A DNA stretch of 64,000 nt from the NCBI GenBank assembly GCA_008828725.1, contig MEHQ01000493.1:1-64000 (forward strand), given 5' to 3'. The stretch comes from Saccharina japonica. Its lineage: Eukaryota > Sar > Phaeophyceae > Laminariales > Laminariaceae. Shown here piece after piece: positions 13,415 through 24,791 of the stretch. Position numbers and translations under genes: made by a program. Position 1 is the first letter of the stretch. The number at the start of each line of letters is the position of its first letter. The notes beneath the pieces are model-generated. The model did no database searches. It saw nothing but the letters and a program-made list of their open reading frames with translations, and was not told where the DNA came from.

Positions 13415-14470
13415 CTAGGCGTCCTCAGCTGCACGCCGTAGCCGGCTCCTCTCCGCTTCGGCCCTGTGCCACCTCGCCATGAAATGGTCCGTCGCCTCAA
13501 CGACCCCCCGATACCAAACCCGACTCTTCTTAGCCGCCCTCTGCCATAGTAGCGTCTCTGCTCCGAACACTAAAGGGGAGCTTTCTGTGGAGCCCGCTGT
13601 CGCTCGAAAAACCCTGAGGTCATCTGCTATACATTGGGCCCAGTTCTTTTCTGAGCGGCCAGGTCCCGGGCTCGTCCCACCGATGATCGTCCCAAACATC
13701 ACCCGCCGAGTCAGCCGCTCATTGGTCGTGCGCTGTAAGCCCCCCGCAAAGAGGAGGGGTCGTTTGCGGATGATCGTTTCAACCCTCTCGCATTGTGCCT
13801 TCTTGAGAGCCTTGGCGTACGACATTAGATGGTCGGTTCATTGTCTGCGCTGGAAACCAATGATCCGTAGGAGGAAGTTGTGGTGTGCCGTTCGGAGCTC
13901 AGCGAAGTGTTCCTTGCCAAGGGTCCACGTCACACACCCGTACAGCAGTGTCTCCATCACCTCGGCCTTTAGCATGAGCACCTTTAGAGTAAACGGGGCA
14001 TCCTCCATATCGTACAGCTCCCGCTTGAACCGATTGTAGCATGCCCATGCCAGTCGGATGCGTCGTTGGATCTCTGGCAAACTGTGCGCGCTTGCGACGA
14101 CAAGACCACCAAGGTACAAAAACTGCATCGTCTGTTTGTACCTCTGGCCCGCTGCTTCGATGACCAGCGGGGAGGTCCGGAGTGCCTGTTTTGGCGTTCG
14201 CAGCAGCATAGTCTCCGTTTTCTTTTCGGATACGGTGAGACCAGCTGCTTCGAAAACGGTCACAATAACGGTCATCGTCTTCGCAAGCCCTTCCGCCGAC
14301 TTAAACACAATACCTGCATCGTCGGCGTTCATCATACCCCATATTGCTCTCCGTACACGTGCTAGTGGGTCCTCCTTCACTCCGTCCCCCCCGAGGTCCT
14401 CCTCGAGGTGAACCAGGTCCCTCAAGATGACTGGATCCTCACTGAAGCGTATCAGCACGACGTGTATCAC
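13415..14470 (-). pseudogene. non-LTR (LINE-type) retrotransposon ORF2, 3' fragment
   Basis: On the minus strand a 210-aa frame and a 136-aa frame are in the same reading frame, separated by one TGA at 13838-13840. The first contains the RT active-site region, here WGMMNADDAG at about 14318-14341; LINE RTs normally have (Y/F)ADD, so the aromatic residue is lost. It is followed by a typical palm/thumb stretch with VSEKKTETML, then a region ending HNFLLRIIGFQRRQ. The second frame has the C-terminal pattern ETIIRKRPLLFAGG ... RRVMFGTIIGG ... GRSEKNWAQCIADDL that I associate with abundant stramenopile LINEs. The endonuclease and N-terminal RT are absent, consistent with 5' truncation on insertion. 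The TGA is consistent with CGA to TGA decay at a CpG. Confidence 0.88.
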
Positions 14471-14711
14471 AGCAGCGAAAAATACATTGTTTTTTTTTTA
14501 TTCGTGAGGGCTGAGATCGCATGCGTTGCTGGTGTTTATACGATTTCGTGAAGGGTATAGGCCTGTGAATATTCTAAAACGATGGCATCGAGCTCAACAA
14601 CAGGTGTTTAGGTTAGGGTGCGCGGGGGGGAGTGAGGGTTGGTATGTAGGGTAGGTGGTGGGGGATAGATGCATATTATTTAATATTAATATCATGTTGA
14701 GTATGTATGCA

Positions 14712-15733
14712 CAGTGGGGGTCCCTCCATAGTGCGGGTATGTGACAAGCGATAAAACCCGCACTATAGCGGGCACTCGCACCATATAAATCCGGGCCTAA
14801 ATAGTACGGGTGGGCGCACTATTCAGTGTTTTCAGAACCCTCAATAGTGCGGGTAGGCGCACTATTCGCGATATCATTGAGTTTCAGCATTATAAGACGT
14901 AGCAAACAACGAGGGGTACTGTATGCAGGTGGCACCGTAGTGCATGTAACACGCGATGGGTACGGAAGAATATGTACTGTAGTATATCTACGGTTAGAAG
15001 CCTGTGTCCGTTCGCAGGTGAGAAGAGAACATCATGTTGCAAATACTGCTGTACAACGGTAAAAACCACGTCTTATACTCTACAGAAATGACAGGGTTCT
15101 AGGTCCATGACATGTTACGCTCAACGTACGCTGAGTGTACCAAAAGCAGTGATGATTGAGTTTGAGATTGAATTGCCCTTGGACAAGATCAAGATTGCCA
15201 TTTATCTGGGCAATATTTTTCAAGAATTGATCGGCACTGTTTTCGGAGGCAATCTCCATCACTGAACCAAAAGGGAATTATTCGCACAGCCCATCCATGT
15301 TTTTGTTCCTTGTTCCATTCTGTATTGGCGTTATGGTTCGGTTTGTACAATACAAAAATGTCGGGGGCTTTTGGTGTGAGGCTCCTAAGTTGGCAGAGTT
15401 CGCCTGCTGCACATGACATCGTGTGTCTCTTGTGCTATTCCTGTGGCCAGCAGGGGTATACTGCTGTTGCTATGCGGTACGTAGGGGTGTGTATTATGTG
15501 TTCGTCGGGATTTGTGTGGGTTCCACCGCATCTAGGCGGGTGGTGACGTGGCGTGACGTCCAACCCGCACTATAGAGGGTATTGAGAGGTACCAAACCCG
15601 CACTATAGAGGGGTGCCCTGAATAGTGCGGCACCCGCACTATAGAGGGGTCTAAGTTGTGCCAAGCGATTTCATCCGCACTATACCGGGCGCCCGCACTA
15701 TATAATCCGCACTATATATAGGGACTCCCACTG
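14712..15733. mobile_element. 1.02-kb TIR element with subterminal AGTGCGGG repeats
   Basis: The left end reads CAGTGGGGGTCCCT and the right end, reversed, reads CAGTGGGAGTCCCT, giving an imperfect terminal inverted repeat. Inside both ends the motif ATAGTGCGGG and its complement occur many times (left about 14727-14870, right about 15562-15715), at least twelve copies in both orientations, like subterminal transposase-binding repeats. Flanks read TATGCA (left) and TATGAA (right), a near but imperfect target-site duplication. The middle has only short open frames (76 aa and 60 aa, minus) that I do not recognise as transposase. It is probably a non-autonomous DNA transposon; the CA(G)TG ends would fit hAT-like or related families, but the superfamily is unassigned. 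Confidence 0.7.
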
Positions 15734-15965
15734 TATGAAGATCGCCGTATTGCATTCGACCAGCGTATCTCGAACGTTCAAATGCGGCGCGTGTATTGTA
15801 TACAATGTACAACGTAATATATATATTCATACAAGGTTCCCCTTCGGGATACAGTAGTGTTCCCTCGAAATCCCGAGGGTGTCGCGGTTTGAAGAGGGGG
15901 AACACGGATGTCCTTATGAATATGTACCTGGTATATGTTTAATATGCAAGGTTCCCTGGTGGTGT

Positions 15966-16092
15966 TGTACGGCTGCTGCGACTGCAGCTGCTCCTGCGGC
16001 TGCGGCTGCTGCTGCTGCTGCTGCTGCTGCTTCTCCTGCGGCTGCGGCTGCTGCTGCTGCTTCTCCTGCTGCTGCTGCTGTTGCTGCTGTTT
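15966..16092. repeat. GCT/CTG trinucleotide tract
   Basis: An impure run of CTG, CTC and CGG triplets. All frames are open: one reads as poly-Ala/Pro (121-aa frame at 15879-16244, plus), another as poly-Cys, and the minus strand also as poly-Ala (15914-16201). Because the open frames follow from the triplet repeat itself, I do not call a gene here. Confidence 0.85.
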
Positions 16093-16683
16093 TGGTCGCG
16101 GCTGGTGTTTTTGTCGCTGCTGTACTGCGCGGGTGCTTCAGAAATTGGGGTGAGCTTGGGTCGGAATCACCCAGCTTGTTGTGTTCTGCTAGAGATGACA
16201 CCTATTATAGCAGTATTCGGTATTATAGAGTCGCTGCTGGATAGCACAGGGCCATCTGCTACGAAGTAGCTCGTACTATATCAATAGGCATTACCTATCA
16301 AGGAGTACGTGTTCCGTATCACGGTTTGCATGTGATAAACAGTACCAGTATGTAACAGCAGATATTATGTTCTTGTATACACTCGTACACATACCAATAA
16401 CTCTCTGGTAGCATACGTATAGCAGATCTATCATACTCATATCGTACACAAAGAGCAGCATCATAGCATAGCGTAGCTACTCGTAAGACAGTACAGTAAG
16501 ACACACAGGTAAACACCAGAGGTGTAGTAGCCAAAGCTCTGCCATGAGAATCATAGAAGTATCGTACGTACGTACGCGGCGGATATATCAACGGGACTGT
16601 CATATTCATGTCGAGTGCAATACCCTGAACGACCGGTACTGTATAGCAACTTCGGGAAATAGGGCAGGGTGATGACTTGGTTT

Positions 16684-16923
16684 GTTATGGCTCAAGAATT
16701 ATGAATTCATTTGTTCAGGTGTAGACCACTGGGTGCACTACCACCCTATCGTATGAAATTCAATATCAAACTCAAGTATGATACGAACGGCCAACTCCTA
16801 GGCTATCCCGTTCTTATTCCACCTGCTACTTCTCTACGAAAACCCCCAACACATTTTACATCAGGCTAACCCGCGACTGATTGGGCCCGCTCCATTTTTC
16901 AGCGGGGCTATCTTACACTCACA
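16684..16923. repeat. 240-bp direct repeat, left copy (candidate DIRS B2)
   Basis: Nearly identical to 17241-17480 with the same length and orientation and about fifteen substitutions by eye. Both begin GTTATGGCTCAAGAATT and end GGGGCTATCTTACACTCACA. Together with the 317-bp spacer it lies immediately downstream (in minus-strand sense) of the DIRS-like coding remains. Confidence 0.9.
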
Positions 16924-17240
16924 AACATATTACACTCACAAAATCCCAACAATCACACCGACGGTTGCAACCTTATTCCCCCCCCTCTGAGCGACAGGGC
17001 GGGCGGGTGGGAAAGTCGATCAATTGTAATGGGCACGCTGTTAATGGGCACGCTGTCATCCCCTGTGCTACGAGCTCTCGCCGGTGCTACAACACCGGCC
17101 GTCTATGACCAGGGCAGCAGGTATCGTAGCGGACGCTCTGACCATGGGCTGTGCTCTGTCCAATCGCACATTCATCCCCGTTTTTCCGAATTCCTAAACG
17201 CCTTCACAAACACCACGTTCCTTACGGAATGTTACATTTT

Positions 17241-17480
17241 GTTATGGCTCAAGAATTCTGGATTAATTTGTTCACGTGTAGACCACTGGGTTGACTACCA
17301 CCCTATCGTATGAAATGCAATATGAAACTCAAGTATGATACGAACGGTCAACTCCTAGGCTATCCCGTTCTTATCCCCCCTGCTACTTCTCTACGAAAAC
17401 CCCCAACACATTTTACATCAGGCTAACCCGCCACTGATTGGGCCCGCTCCGTTTTTCAGCGGGGCTATCTTACACTCACA
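17241..17480. repeat. 240-bp direct repeat, right copy (candidate DIRS B1)
   Basis: The second copy, 557 bases to the right of the first. It begins about 20 bases after the last recognisable residues of the tyrosine recombinase frame on the minus strand. This matches the position of the B1 repeat in the A1-ORFs-B1-A2-B2 layout of DIRS/Ngaro retroelements. Confidence 0.85.
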
Positions 17481-17499
17481 CCATAAGGCCAGCTTGATA

Positions 17500-20400
17500 C
17501 CACCAACGTTCTTCTATGTGTTGTTTTGCGAGAGCAGTGGAAACCGCCTCTGTGCCTTCCCCGGCCTCCCTCGCCTACGTCATAAACAATCCGACACTCC
17601 CATCTTCCTGCACGTTGTATTTGCAACTCTTAAAGGCCCTGCGCAGCTAACTGGGTGCCCCCCCCGGTTTTTCCCGAGTGCAGTGCGAACTGCGTGGGAT
17701 ATTCAGTAGATCCTACTCAACCTCCACGCCGCGATCGCTTCCGTCCTCGTGAAAACGTCCCATCCGGACGACGTGCCCCTGATCGTCAGTGCCCCCCCCC
17801 CCCTTGGCAGCTGGGGGTGTGCGTCGAGAAGCTCTACCAGGGCTTCGAAGGCTCCCAAAGACGAGCACCACGATTCCCTCACGTTTAGAAGCCGAGTGCG
17901 CGTGGTGGTGCGCCCTGCTCTGTTTGTGGTCCCTATTCGACGTCACAAGTTGTTCCTGCACTGAGGAGGCAGGCGATCTGTTCTGGAATCTGACCTGGAT
18001 TCCTTCGTGAAAAAAGTGAGGCAGTTCCTTGTCAGACAAAACTGGGGGTGGATCTGACCATTTGCGTACGCCCCCGCAACTTCGACAATCTGCACGAGAG
18101 CAAATAATACACTGCTAGTCCGAGCCACGTAATATATCCTCCGTCTGCCATACTTGCTACAACTTGTCGCCCTTGCGGCAACATACCCCACGTCATCGGC
18201 AATCAGGCCCGCGCTTTCTTGATCGACATGCCTCTCACCCTGGCTATTACTATTCCCTTCCCACTGCCAAGAAGTGCGAACATTTCGTGAAAACGTTATT
18301 CGCCGCTAAGTATCCTCAAACAGTCGACTGTTGGTTTATTTTGTTTTGCACGAAACAGGGAGAGGCCATGAATTCACGCAGGTCGTTAAAGGTTTCATCG
18401 GGATGGTCAAGAGCACGCAATCAGGACCCTTTACCCTGCGCCTTTCTCTCTTTTACCCAGGTGTTCCACTTCGCTAAGTAGCCCTTCTGGGTACTCCGCC
18501 CGATCGACCCAAGCGCGAGCGTTTCCACACAAGTATGCGACCCCAGCTATCATTCCTTCCTTGATTTTTCCTGCGACTGCGAAGTCCGTGGGCGTACCGC
18601 ATGCATGCCGCATGTTGAGCGCGAGACGCACTTGGGCTACGCAAGCCGCATGCTAAGCGATGAACATGCCTTCGGTATGCAGTTTGTTGGGCGACGTATA
18701 CACATGCAGTATGCAGGCTGTATGTTTTGCGAGGGACATGCTTAGCGATCGCGTGTGTCAATCAGTTATGCATCATTCATTCATCATCAGAGTCCATGAA
18801 ATACCGTCAAGGTTGCTTACGATATTCTTTGTCTGAAGCACTACGAGTAAATCGAAAATCGTCGAAAGCTCCGCGACAAAATGTCTTGTTCTGACCATTC
18901 GTCGGAGTTGGTTAGCTCTCTGACCTTGTCTGCCAATACCACCCGGGACGAGCGAGAAAGACCAATTCGAGCATGACCCACGTTGTCCCGACCATCTCTA
19001 GTAAACGCTAGCAGGTTGATCGTTGTGGCACGGGTCTCCCCAAGGGCGACTTCTCTTTTGAGTTATTGTGTGGTTAGTTCTTGCGGCAAACCATCCCACC
19101 AAACTAACTTCTTCTCAACGCCAAAGCGGCCCACCGTGTTAAATCTGGGGTCCGATAAGTGGTGTATTTTGGCGGGTCGTTTTAGCACCGTGTAGCAGGG
19201 GGCGCTAAGTACCCCCACCTCTAATAGTAGCTCGTTTCCTATCGCGTGCTTCCAAGAGAGGGGGGCAGTGTGAAACTCACTTCCGAGTTCGCCCGTATGG
19301 TTCTGGCTTGTTTACTACCTGGTGAGTCGTCTAACCCCGTCCACCGAAGCAGTCTCCTCACGAGGTATCTGCCAGCCCGAACAACATACGTGGGGGTCCA
19401 CCACTTCCCAGCCGTGCTGAACAACCTCCCTCACCTTCGCGTGTCTTCGGTTCCCGGGCAACTGCTCACGCAGCGACCTCTTTATCGCGTCGACGTTTTC
19501 CGGCGGAAACGAGATTCTCATATTGATCCACTTGATAGTGAACCCTGGGTCATCGATCGTGGTGTCCCAATCTGTGTTTTTCTTGGGGGCTAAGATGGGC
19601 GTTACACCCCCATCCCCCCGTCTAAACAGCCGCACGGGATTCATGGTTAGCGAGGCTGACGCGATCAGGGCGGTCGCGTCGTCTGAGGGTTGCACCTTGA
19701 TCAGTAAGTAATCGTCTAGGTACACGGTCGTGACAAATGGGTCAGCTATTCTTCCCCTGATGTGTGCTCGGATTTTGTATCCGGCGAGGTCAATGTGGGG
19801 TTTTCCTCTTCCCACCGATCCACCACCTTTCCGTCGGGCATAAATTTTATATTTATGTATTCTTCGTTGTCTAAGGGCTGGGTTGAATCGATCGTGGTGT
19901 CGCAGTTCGCGTACTCCGCCGCCGCCGACCTCTTGCCCCAGAACCCCGACAACCCGAACCACCCAAATGTCAAGCGACAGTCAATCACATCCAACTCTCG
20001 TACTTTGTAGCCAAACTTGTGGGCTTTTTGGGTCTATCCGAATGCTGCGGAAAGCGTCAAAAACGTCGGCCATGCTCATCAGTATCCTCTTTACCGGGAC
20101 CATTTTCTTGAGTGTCACGAGTTCGACGAGAAACCTAGGCAGCGCTAGAGCGCACAGGCATTGAGGGACGGTATCCGGTTCAGTGTCTCTGTTGAATCCT
20201 TGCTGCTTCTCTCTGCTTTGTTCATCGAACGACTAGTCATTGATTACCCGAACCTTGTGTGTCACGACGGTTGCCCAACGGGAAGACCCTCATATTCGGG
20301 ATGTCGTGCGCCGCTACATGTAGGATCGCTTACCATTTTTGGCGTCTTACATCTTCCCCCATTATGTTTTCCACACTGCTGGAAAATTCTCAGTTACGCT

Positions 20401-20544
20401 GCGGTGACTCCCGTATCGTAACGCACGCTCAAGACCAGCGCCCGTCGCGACCACGTTCCCTGGCACCCCTCCTGTGACTATCGAAACTAGTTCATCCAAT
20501 GTCTCGAAGCCTTCCAACTTCCTCAAGTATCGCTGAATGCGCAA
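17500..20544 (-). mobile_element. decayed DIRS-like (tyrosine recombinase) retroelement
   Basis: Reading the minus strand right to left, the pieces occur in DIRS order. An N-terminal RT region (20544-20362, with ETLDELVSIV and VPGNVVATG) is followed by a CRLTFGWFGLSGFWG block (about 19970), a TVYLDDYLL active-site box (YLDD at 19711-19722) and the APKKNTDWDTTID ... MRISFPPENV block (19600-19480). A thumb region with TYVVRAGRYLVRRLLRWTGL (19395-19336) and RNase H-like pieces (about 19190-19000) come next. A recombinase region follows with AYANGQIHPQFCLTR (about 18050), then VFTRTEA and LHSGK...GGTQLAA near 17640-17760. The recombinase active site normally has HSGR; here it reads HSGK at 17669-17683. 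Many stops and frameshifts show a dead copy. Short frames reported within this span are fragments of it. Confidence 0.85.
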
Positions 20545-21100
20545 GGGATCAATCAGTGGTGCTACCAGGGGTCCTTTTACTTCTCATGCTACCTCTCCCA
20601 CGACTCCTCTGTTATCCCGCATCATGGTTGTGCACATGTGTGTTAGCTTGTAAAGCAAATATTATATTTGTTTGTGTTGTCGGGTCATTGTTTCCATGTT
20701 TTCGCTTTTCTACGTGCCATTCCTGTACCATGCGTTCTGTTCTGCTAAGGAAGCCGTAAAAACGCGGACTCGCTACTCTCCCGCGAATCTACCGGAACAA
20801 ACACTAGTATTAGGCTGATGCTCGGACGGCTCAACTAGCCCGTCCCGTGCGTGCCCCTCTGTCTGCTTTGCACTGTGCCCTGTGCTCCCACCGTATCGGT
20901 TGGGGTGGCGCCCTCCCATCCTGTTGGGGGGGGGGGCGACTGCATCTTCTGTACTGCTGTGGGGATTATGTCATACTGAATGGGTGAACGGCAATTCTGA
21001 TTTGAGCCTTCTGCGAGAACGATCCTGATTCGATCCGCGTGGAGGTGGGGTGAACTGGCCCTCTGCTTAAGCTGGGTGCTGTTCAAGTGCAAGTCTTCCG
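20545..21100. other. spacer, possible 5' part of the DIRS-like element
   Basis: No recognisable coding sequence. If the element is full length, its gag-like frame and left repeat (A1) should lie here or further right. I could not match this stretch to the 16924-17240 spacer expected to be A2. It contains a G run near 20926-20937. Confidence 0.4.
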
Positions 21101-21768
21101 TGAAGCCGACACTGCCTCGGTTTTCAACGAAAGGGGGAAAACTGCAGACCCTCTGCTCACACTAAGCCTGCTGTGCTGAACCTTCCGCGACCTCGGTGGC
21201 ATCTCCAACCCGCTTCGACGGCATGTGGGGAAATCTGCAGACCCTCTGTTCAGACTTATAGGTCGGGTCGTCGCTAAACTGCTAGCTCAGACTATTCCCC
21301 ACGTCCTTTTTATCAAGCACTCCCTTCTTCTGATCTGTCACTGCTGGGTACTGGTACGTGGTACTGTGCTGACAATCTGAGTTTTGAGACGTGGTGTCTT
21401 GTTGTACTGATGTGGGGATTCTGTGGTACTGAACGGGTGAACGGCCCTTCTGATTTTTCGCACTACGGTGTGAGTCGTTCGTGAAGCCGACACTGCCTCG
21501 GTTTTCAACGGAAGGGGGAAAACTGCAGACCCTCTGCTCACACCAAGCCTGCTGTGCTGAACCTTCCGCGACCTCGGTGGCATCTCCAACCCGATTCGAC
21601 GGCAAGTGGGGAAATCTGCAGACCCTCTGTTCAGGCTTATCGGTCGAGTGGCTCAAACTCTTCCCCTCGTCCCTTTTATCCAATACTCCCTTCTTCTGAT
21701 ATCTCGCTGCTGGGTACTGCTACGTGGTACTGAGCTGACAATCTGAGTTTTGAGGTGTGGTGTCTTGC
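21101..21768. repeat. tandem duplication, 381-bp period
   Basis: The block starting TGAAGCCGACACTGCCTCGG at 21101 recurs at 21482 with few changes, and the following block with ACTCCCTTCTTCTGAT recurs at 21319 and 21685. The offset is 381 bases (127 codons), so a minus-strand frame stays in phase across it: a 133-aa frame at 21282-21683 carries EQRVC(R/S)FP motifs and the interrupted neighbour at 20835-21300 repeats them. It could be a repeat within a gag-like region upstream of the DIRS-like RT, but no gag domain is recognised. Confidence 0.75.
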
Positions 21769-21785
21769 TTTTTTTTTTTTTTTTT
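21769..21785. repeat. poly(T) run, 17 bases
   Basis: An uninterrupted run of 17 T directly abuts the right edge of the tandem duplication. It could be the poly(A) tail of a minus-strand retroposed sequence, or simple slippage. Confidence 0.7.
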
Positions 21786-24575
21786 CTCAGTTGAGACTGT
21801 CGATGCTGATTGATATTATGTTTGGTCTCGAAATCGCCAGCTGTCACAAATGGCAAAACCTTTTCGTGTACACGTTGACCACGAGGAAATTAATGTGATC
21901 TCTTCTTGTAAGCAAATCCCAATTGTTCGATTGTCCTTGTTCACGTGAAGGCAATTCCCAATATGGAATATCGGTCGGAATTGGTTAAGACGTTTTCGCT
22001 CATGTGTCACACTTTACTCTCGTTTCGGTCCATACGTGGTTTTAACACGATGTCACACCACTGATGAAGCTTATCACAAATTAAGTGGTATTTGCCACGT
22101 GCGACCGATGATGAAATATGTTATTGATGCGAGCGGTACATTCGCCGCGTACACAGCAGCGTCTCGACCATTTAGTAGACTGGGTGGTGAGCTATACGGC
22201 TCCTAAACGTGGACGAAGGTCGAATGAATATTCCGCCTGATGCCGGGCATACCGGTACGACTTCGGAGGCTTTCTTGATTACGAAGATAATGTATATGAT
22301 ATGAGCCATTTCATGGGGATACGTTTGGGCTATGGGCTGTAGACGATATTTTAATTGTATATCATGACTCGTAGGCCGGAGCTATACTCCTATCACGGAA
22401 CAAACCGTTTCGGGTCGATTGGTGTCTAGTCGTAATTCTTTGCGGCATCGCTGTTATTCGAAGACCGGAGATTGCCAGGAACAGCAAAAGTAAATAGGAA
22501 CCGGAGGACCAAAATATATACCACTTGCAAATAAATGACACCACACCGTCTTCGTTGCACGCGTGATACGCTTCTTGCTGGGGCGTTCTCTTACTCAAAC
22601 GGCAGACGCTCAGACATTCAGTACGTCTAATTTACCGGTTTTACGGTCATAAATTCGTTTTCTACGAAGTTTCAGAGGCCTGTGTTTTAGTCCTTGATGT
22701 TTGCGCGCTTTGTGCACAGACCAACGAATTGGGGATGCGTGGTCCCAACCGTGACAATACGCGCTGCGGCAGGGATACCACTTATGAGCTGGAGCATGCA
22801 ACCCTGTTCCTGAACGAAGGATATACGAAATATGGTCCATTCTTCACCCTTTGTTTCGTCATACGCCCAGGAGATGAGTTGGCAGGCGGGCTGATTGTAC
22901 AATCTTTACCGGATTCGGGTTTTGCGTGAGGTATAAAGTTCCACAAGTGAGGCGCCTCAGAGAATATAGGACCACCCTCAGAGTTGCTTATACCTAGCCA
23001 TTAAGAAGGAAATTGGTGATCTTGTTTAGCGTCCGGCCTTACTGATCCGCAAATATCTTCTCCAGCGGGTATGACACTGTGGAGCTGCAAGCAGGTTGTA
23101 CTTGCGTGTACGCTATGCGTGGGTCTTTATTTGAGGCCATCATACGTTTTGTATGCTTAACCAAATAAGTTACCGTCGCAGCGACGCCTACGATGGGACC
23201 GAGCGCAGCACCTTGTTCGCAACGCCAGCCACACAATAGTAATGCTTTCAACAGGTGATAGTAATCAGGGCGGCATATCGACATGGTTCATCCTGCCTGT
23301 TCACAGGCCCCTCGTTCTTTAACCACCCGTTTCGTTCGCTTTCGGACCGTTGAATTGCAAGGTGGGTTAGCCCCTTCTGGCCGACTATAAAACTTGCAAG
23401 TCATGCAGGATGAGGAGATGGGCTCTTATCAAGGTGATGATATCTGAAAAACGTAACCCAGGTTTCGATTTGGTTTGTTATGCGCTGCGCTATAGGTAGT
23501 CTTGTCCGGCCAGACGCCACGTTCAGGCCTTGCAATTGGTCCGTGCTATGATAGGCGTGGAAACCATTGGCCGGCGTATGTTACTCTCTGACGGTAATGG
23601 TAATAAGAGGAACTGCTGTAATCGAATTGTCGTTCGAGTGCCGTGTTTTAAATCCAGTATATGTCTCGTTGCATTCCTAAGAAACGGGAATACACCCACG
23701 GGGTCCATCTTTGTTGTGTTTCAATGTCGGGGTTTGGGTGGGCCACACTTCTGAATGCACGTACTCAAGGGAAGAGCCCCAAGACAGTTCAGTCCTCACT
23801 TTCTAACTGAGCCTCATATTGCTACCCGGTAAAGAGTCTCTGCTGCAGAACCGCATTCCTATGGCCACTACTATAGTGGAGGACTAAAGGTGAGGTTGTG
23901 TATACATCCAGTAGGGCGTGTGAGGTCGCTGGAGAAAAACATACTAACATATGATTAATCCGCCGCGTTCAGTCCACACCACATGCCTACAGCAACAGCA
24001 CAACCGCGACAAACTCCAGACGACCTGCGACGAACCATGCACCCTGTGCTCACCAGAGATCGTTTTGGTACATACCACAACAATTAGTCAAGTAGCATAC
24101 CCTCACGTGGTCTTCGGCATGAGGTGCTCGAGGCTATGGGACATAATGCATGTCGGGAATGCTACAGTAAATGCACGTTGACATTCACGTACTACGTTTA
24201 ATGAGAGCACCGCACGCGTTGGAGAGGAATCGATTTATCTTGCAGGCCTCGTCAGCAGGAGCTTCGACCTATAAAATTCCACTACCGCGACTGGACAGGT
24301 GCTACGGCAGCAGTAGAACTTTCTTAAGATTTCGTTTGGTGCTGCCAGTGATTTCTTAACTGATGATAAATAAGTATTTACAGTGTCTTTAGTCGTGTTT
24401 CTAGGCGATGGGACTCTTCATCGCGTTCAACATGATGTAGCAGTTTGTCAGCCGTTGTTTGGGAGAGGCTTATATAAGCGAGAGTTCCTCGAGCGGGGAC
24501 CCAAATAATCGCTAGGGGGGCCCTTCCCGTCGCTGTCTTTACTACGCCGAGGAGGCGGTTTATGTACCCACGGAA
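21786..24575. other. gene-free stretch before copy A
   Basis: No supported gene. Open frames here (up to 81 aa) have no recognisable domain and are overlapped by frames on the other strand. A promoter or further 5' exon of copy A may lie near the right end, but no element could be identified with confidence. Confidence 0.5.
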
Positions 24576-24791
24576 ATGTTAATGCTGTCTTTTATCTCCC
24601 TGACGTACACAGATTCACAGGTCCCAAGCGTGGTTGAAGAGGGGCGGGTGCTAATCCAGAAGAAGAATCCCGATTGGGTGCGACGTTATCTCTCCGGTTC
24701 TGTATACCTATTTGCTTGCGGAGAAAAGGCGAATGATGACGACGCCGACCTTCAGCTTTCCGACAGGCTCATCGGTTGGACTATCCTACTG
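24576..24791 (+). CDS. copy A exon 1: acidic N-terminal exon
   Basis: Encodes 72 aa ending in the family motif (S)xYLFACGEKA, an acidic stretch with five D in seven residues, then LSDRLIGWTILL, which begins the first membrane segment. It stops exactly at a GTGAGT donor, the position also used in copies B and D. Upstream of the conserved W(V)RR the sequence is unlike the other copies, so the true 5' boundary is uncertain. Confidence 0.7.

Noticed and set aside
15879..16244. Alanine-rich 121-aa protein over the GCT tract
   Set aside because: All frames on both strands are open because of the triplet repeat; no conserved sequence outside it.
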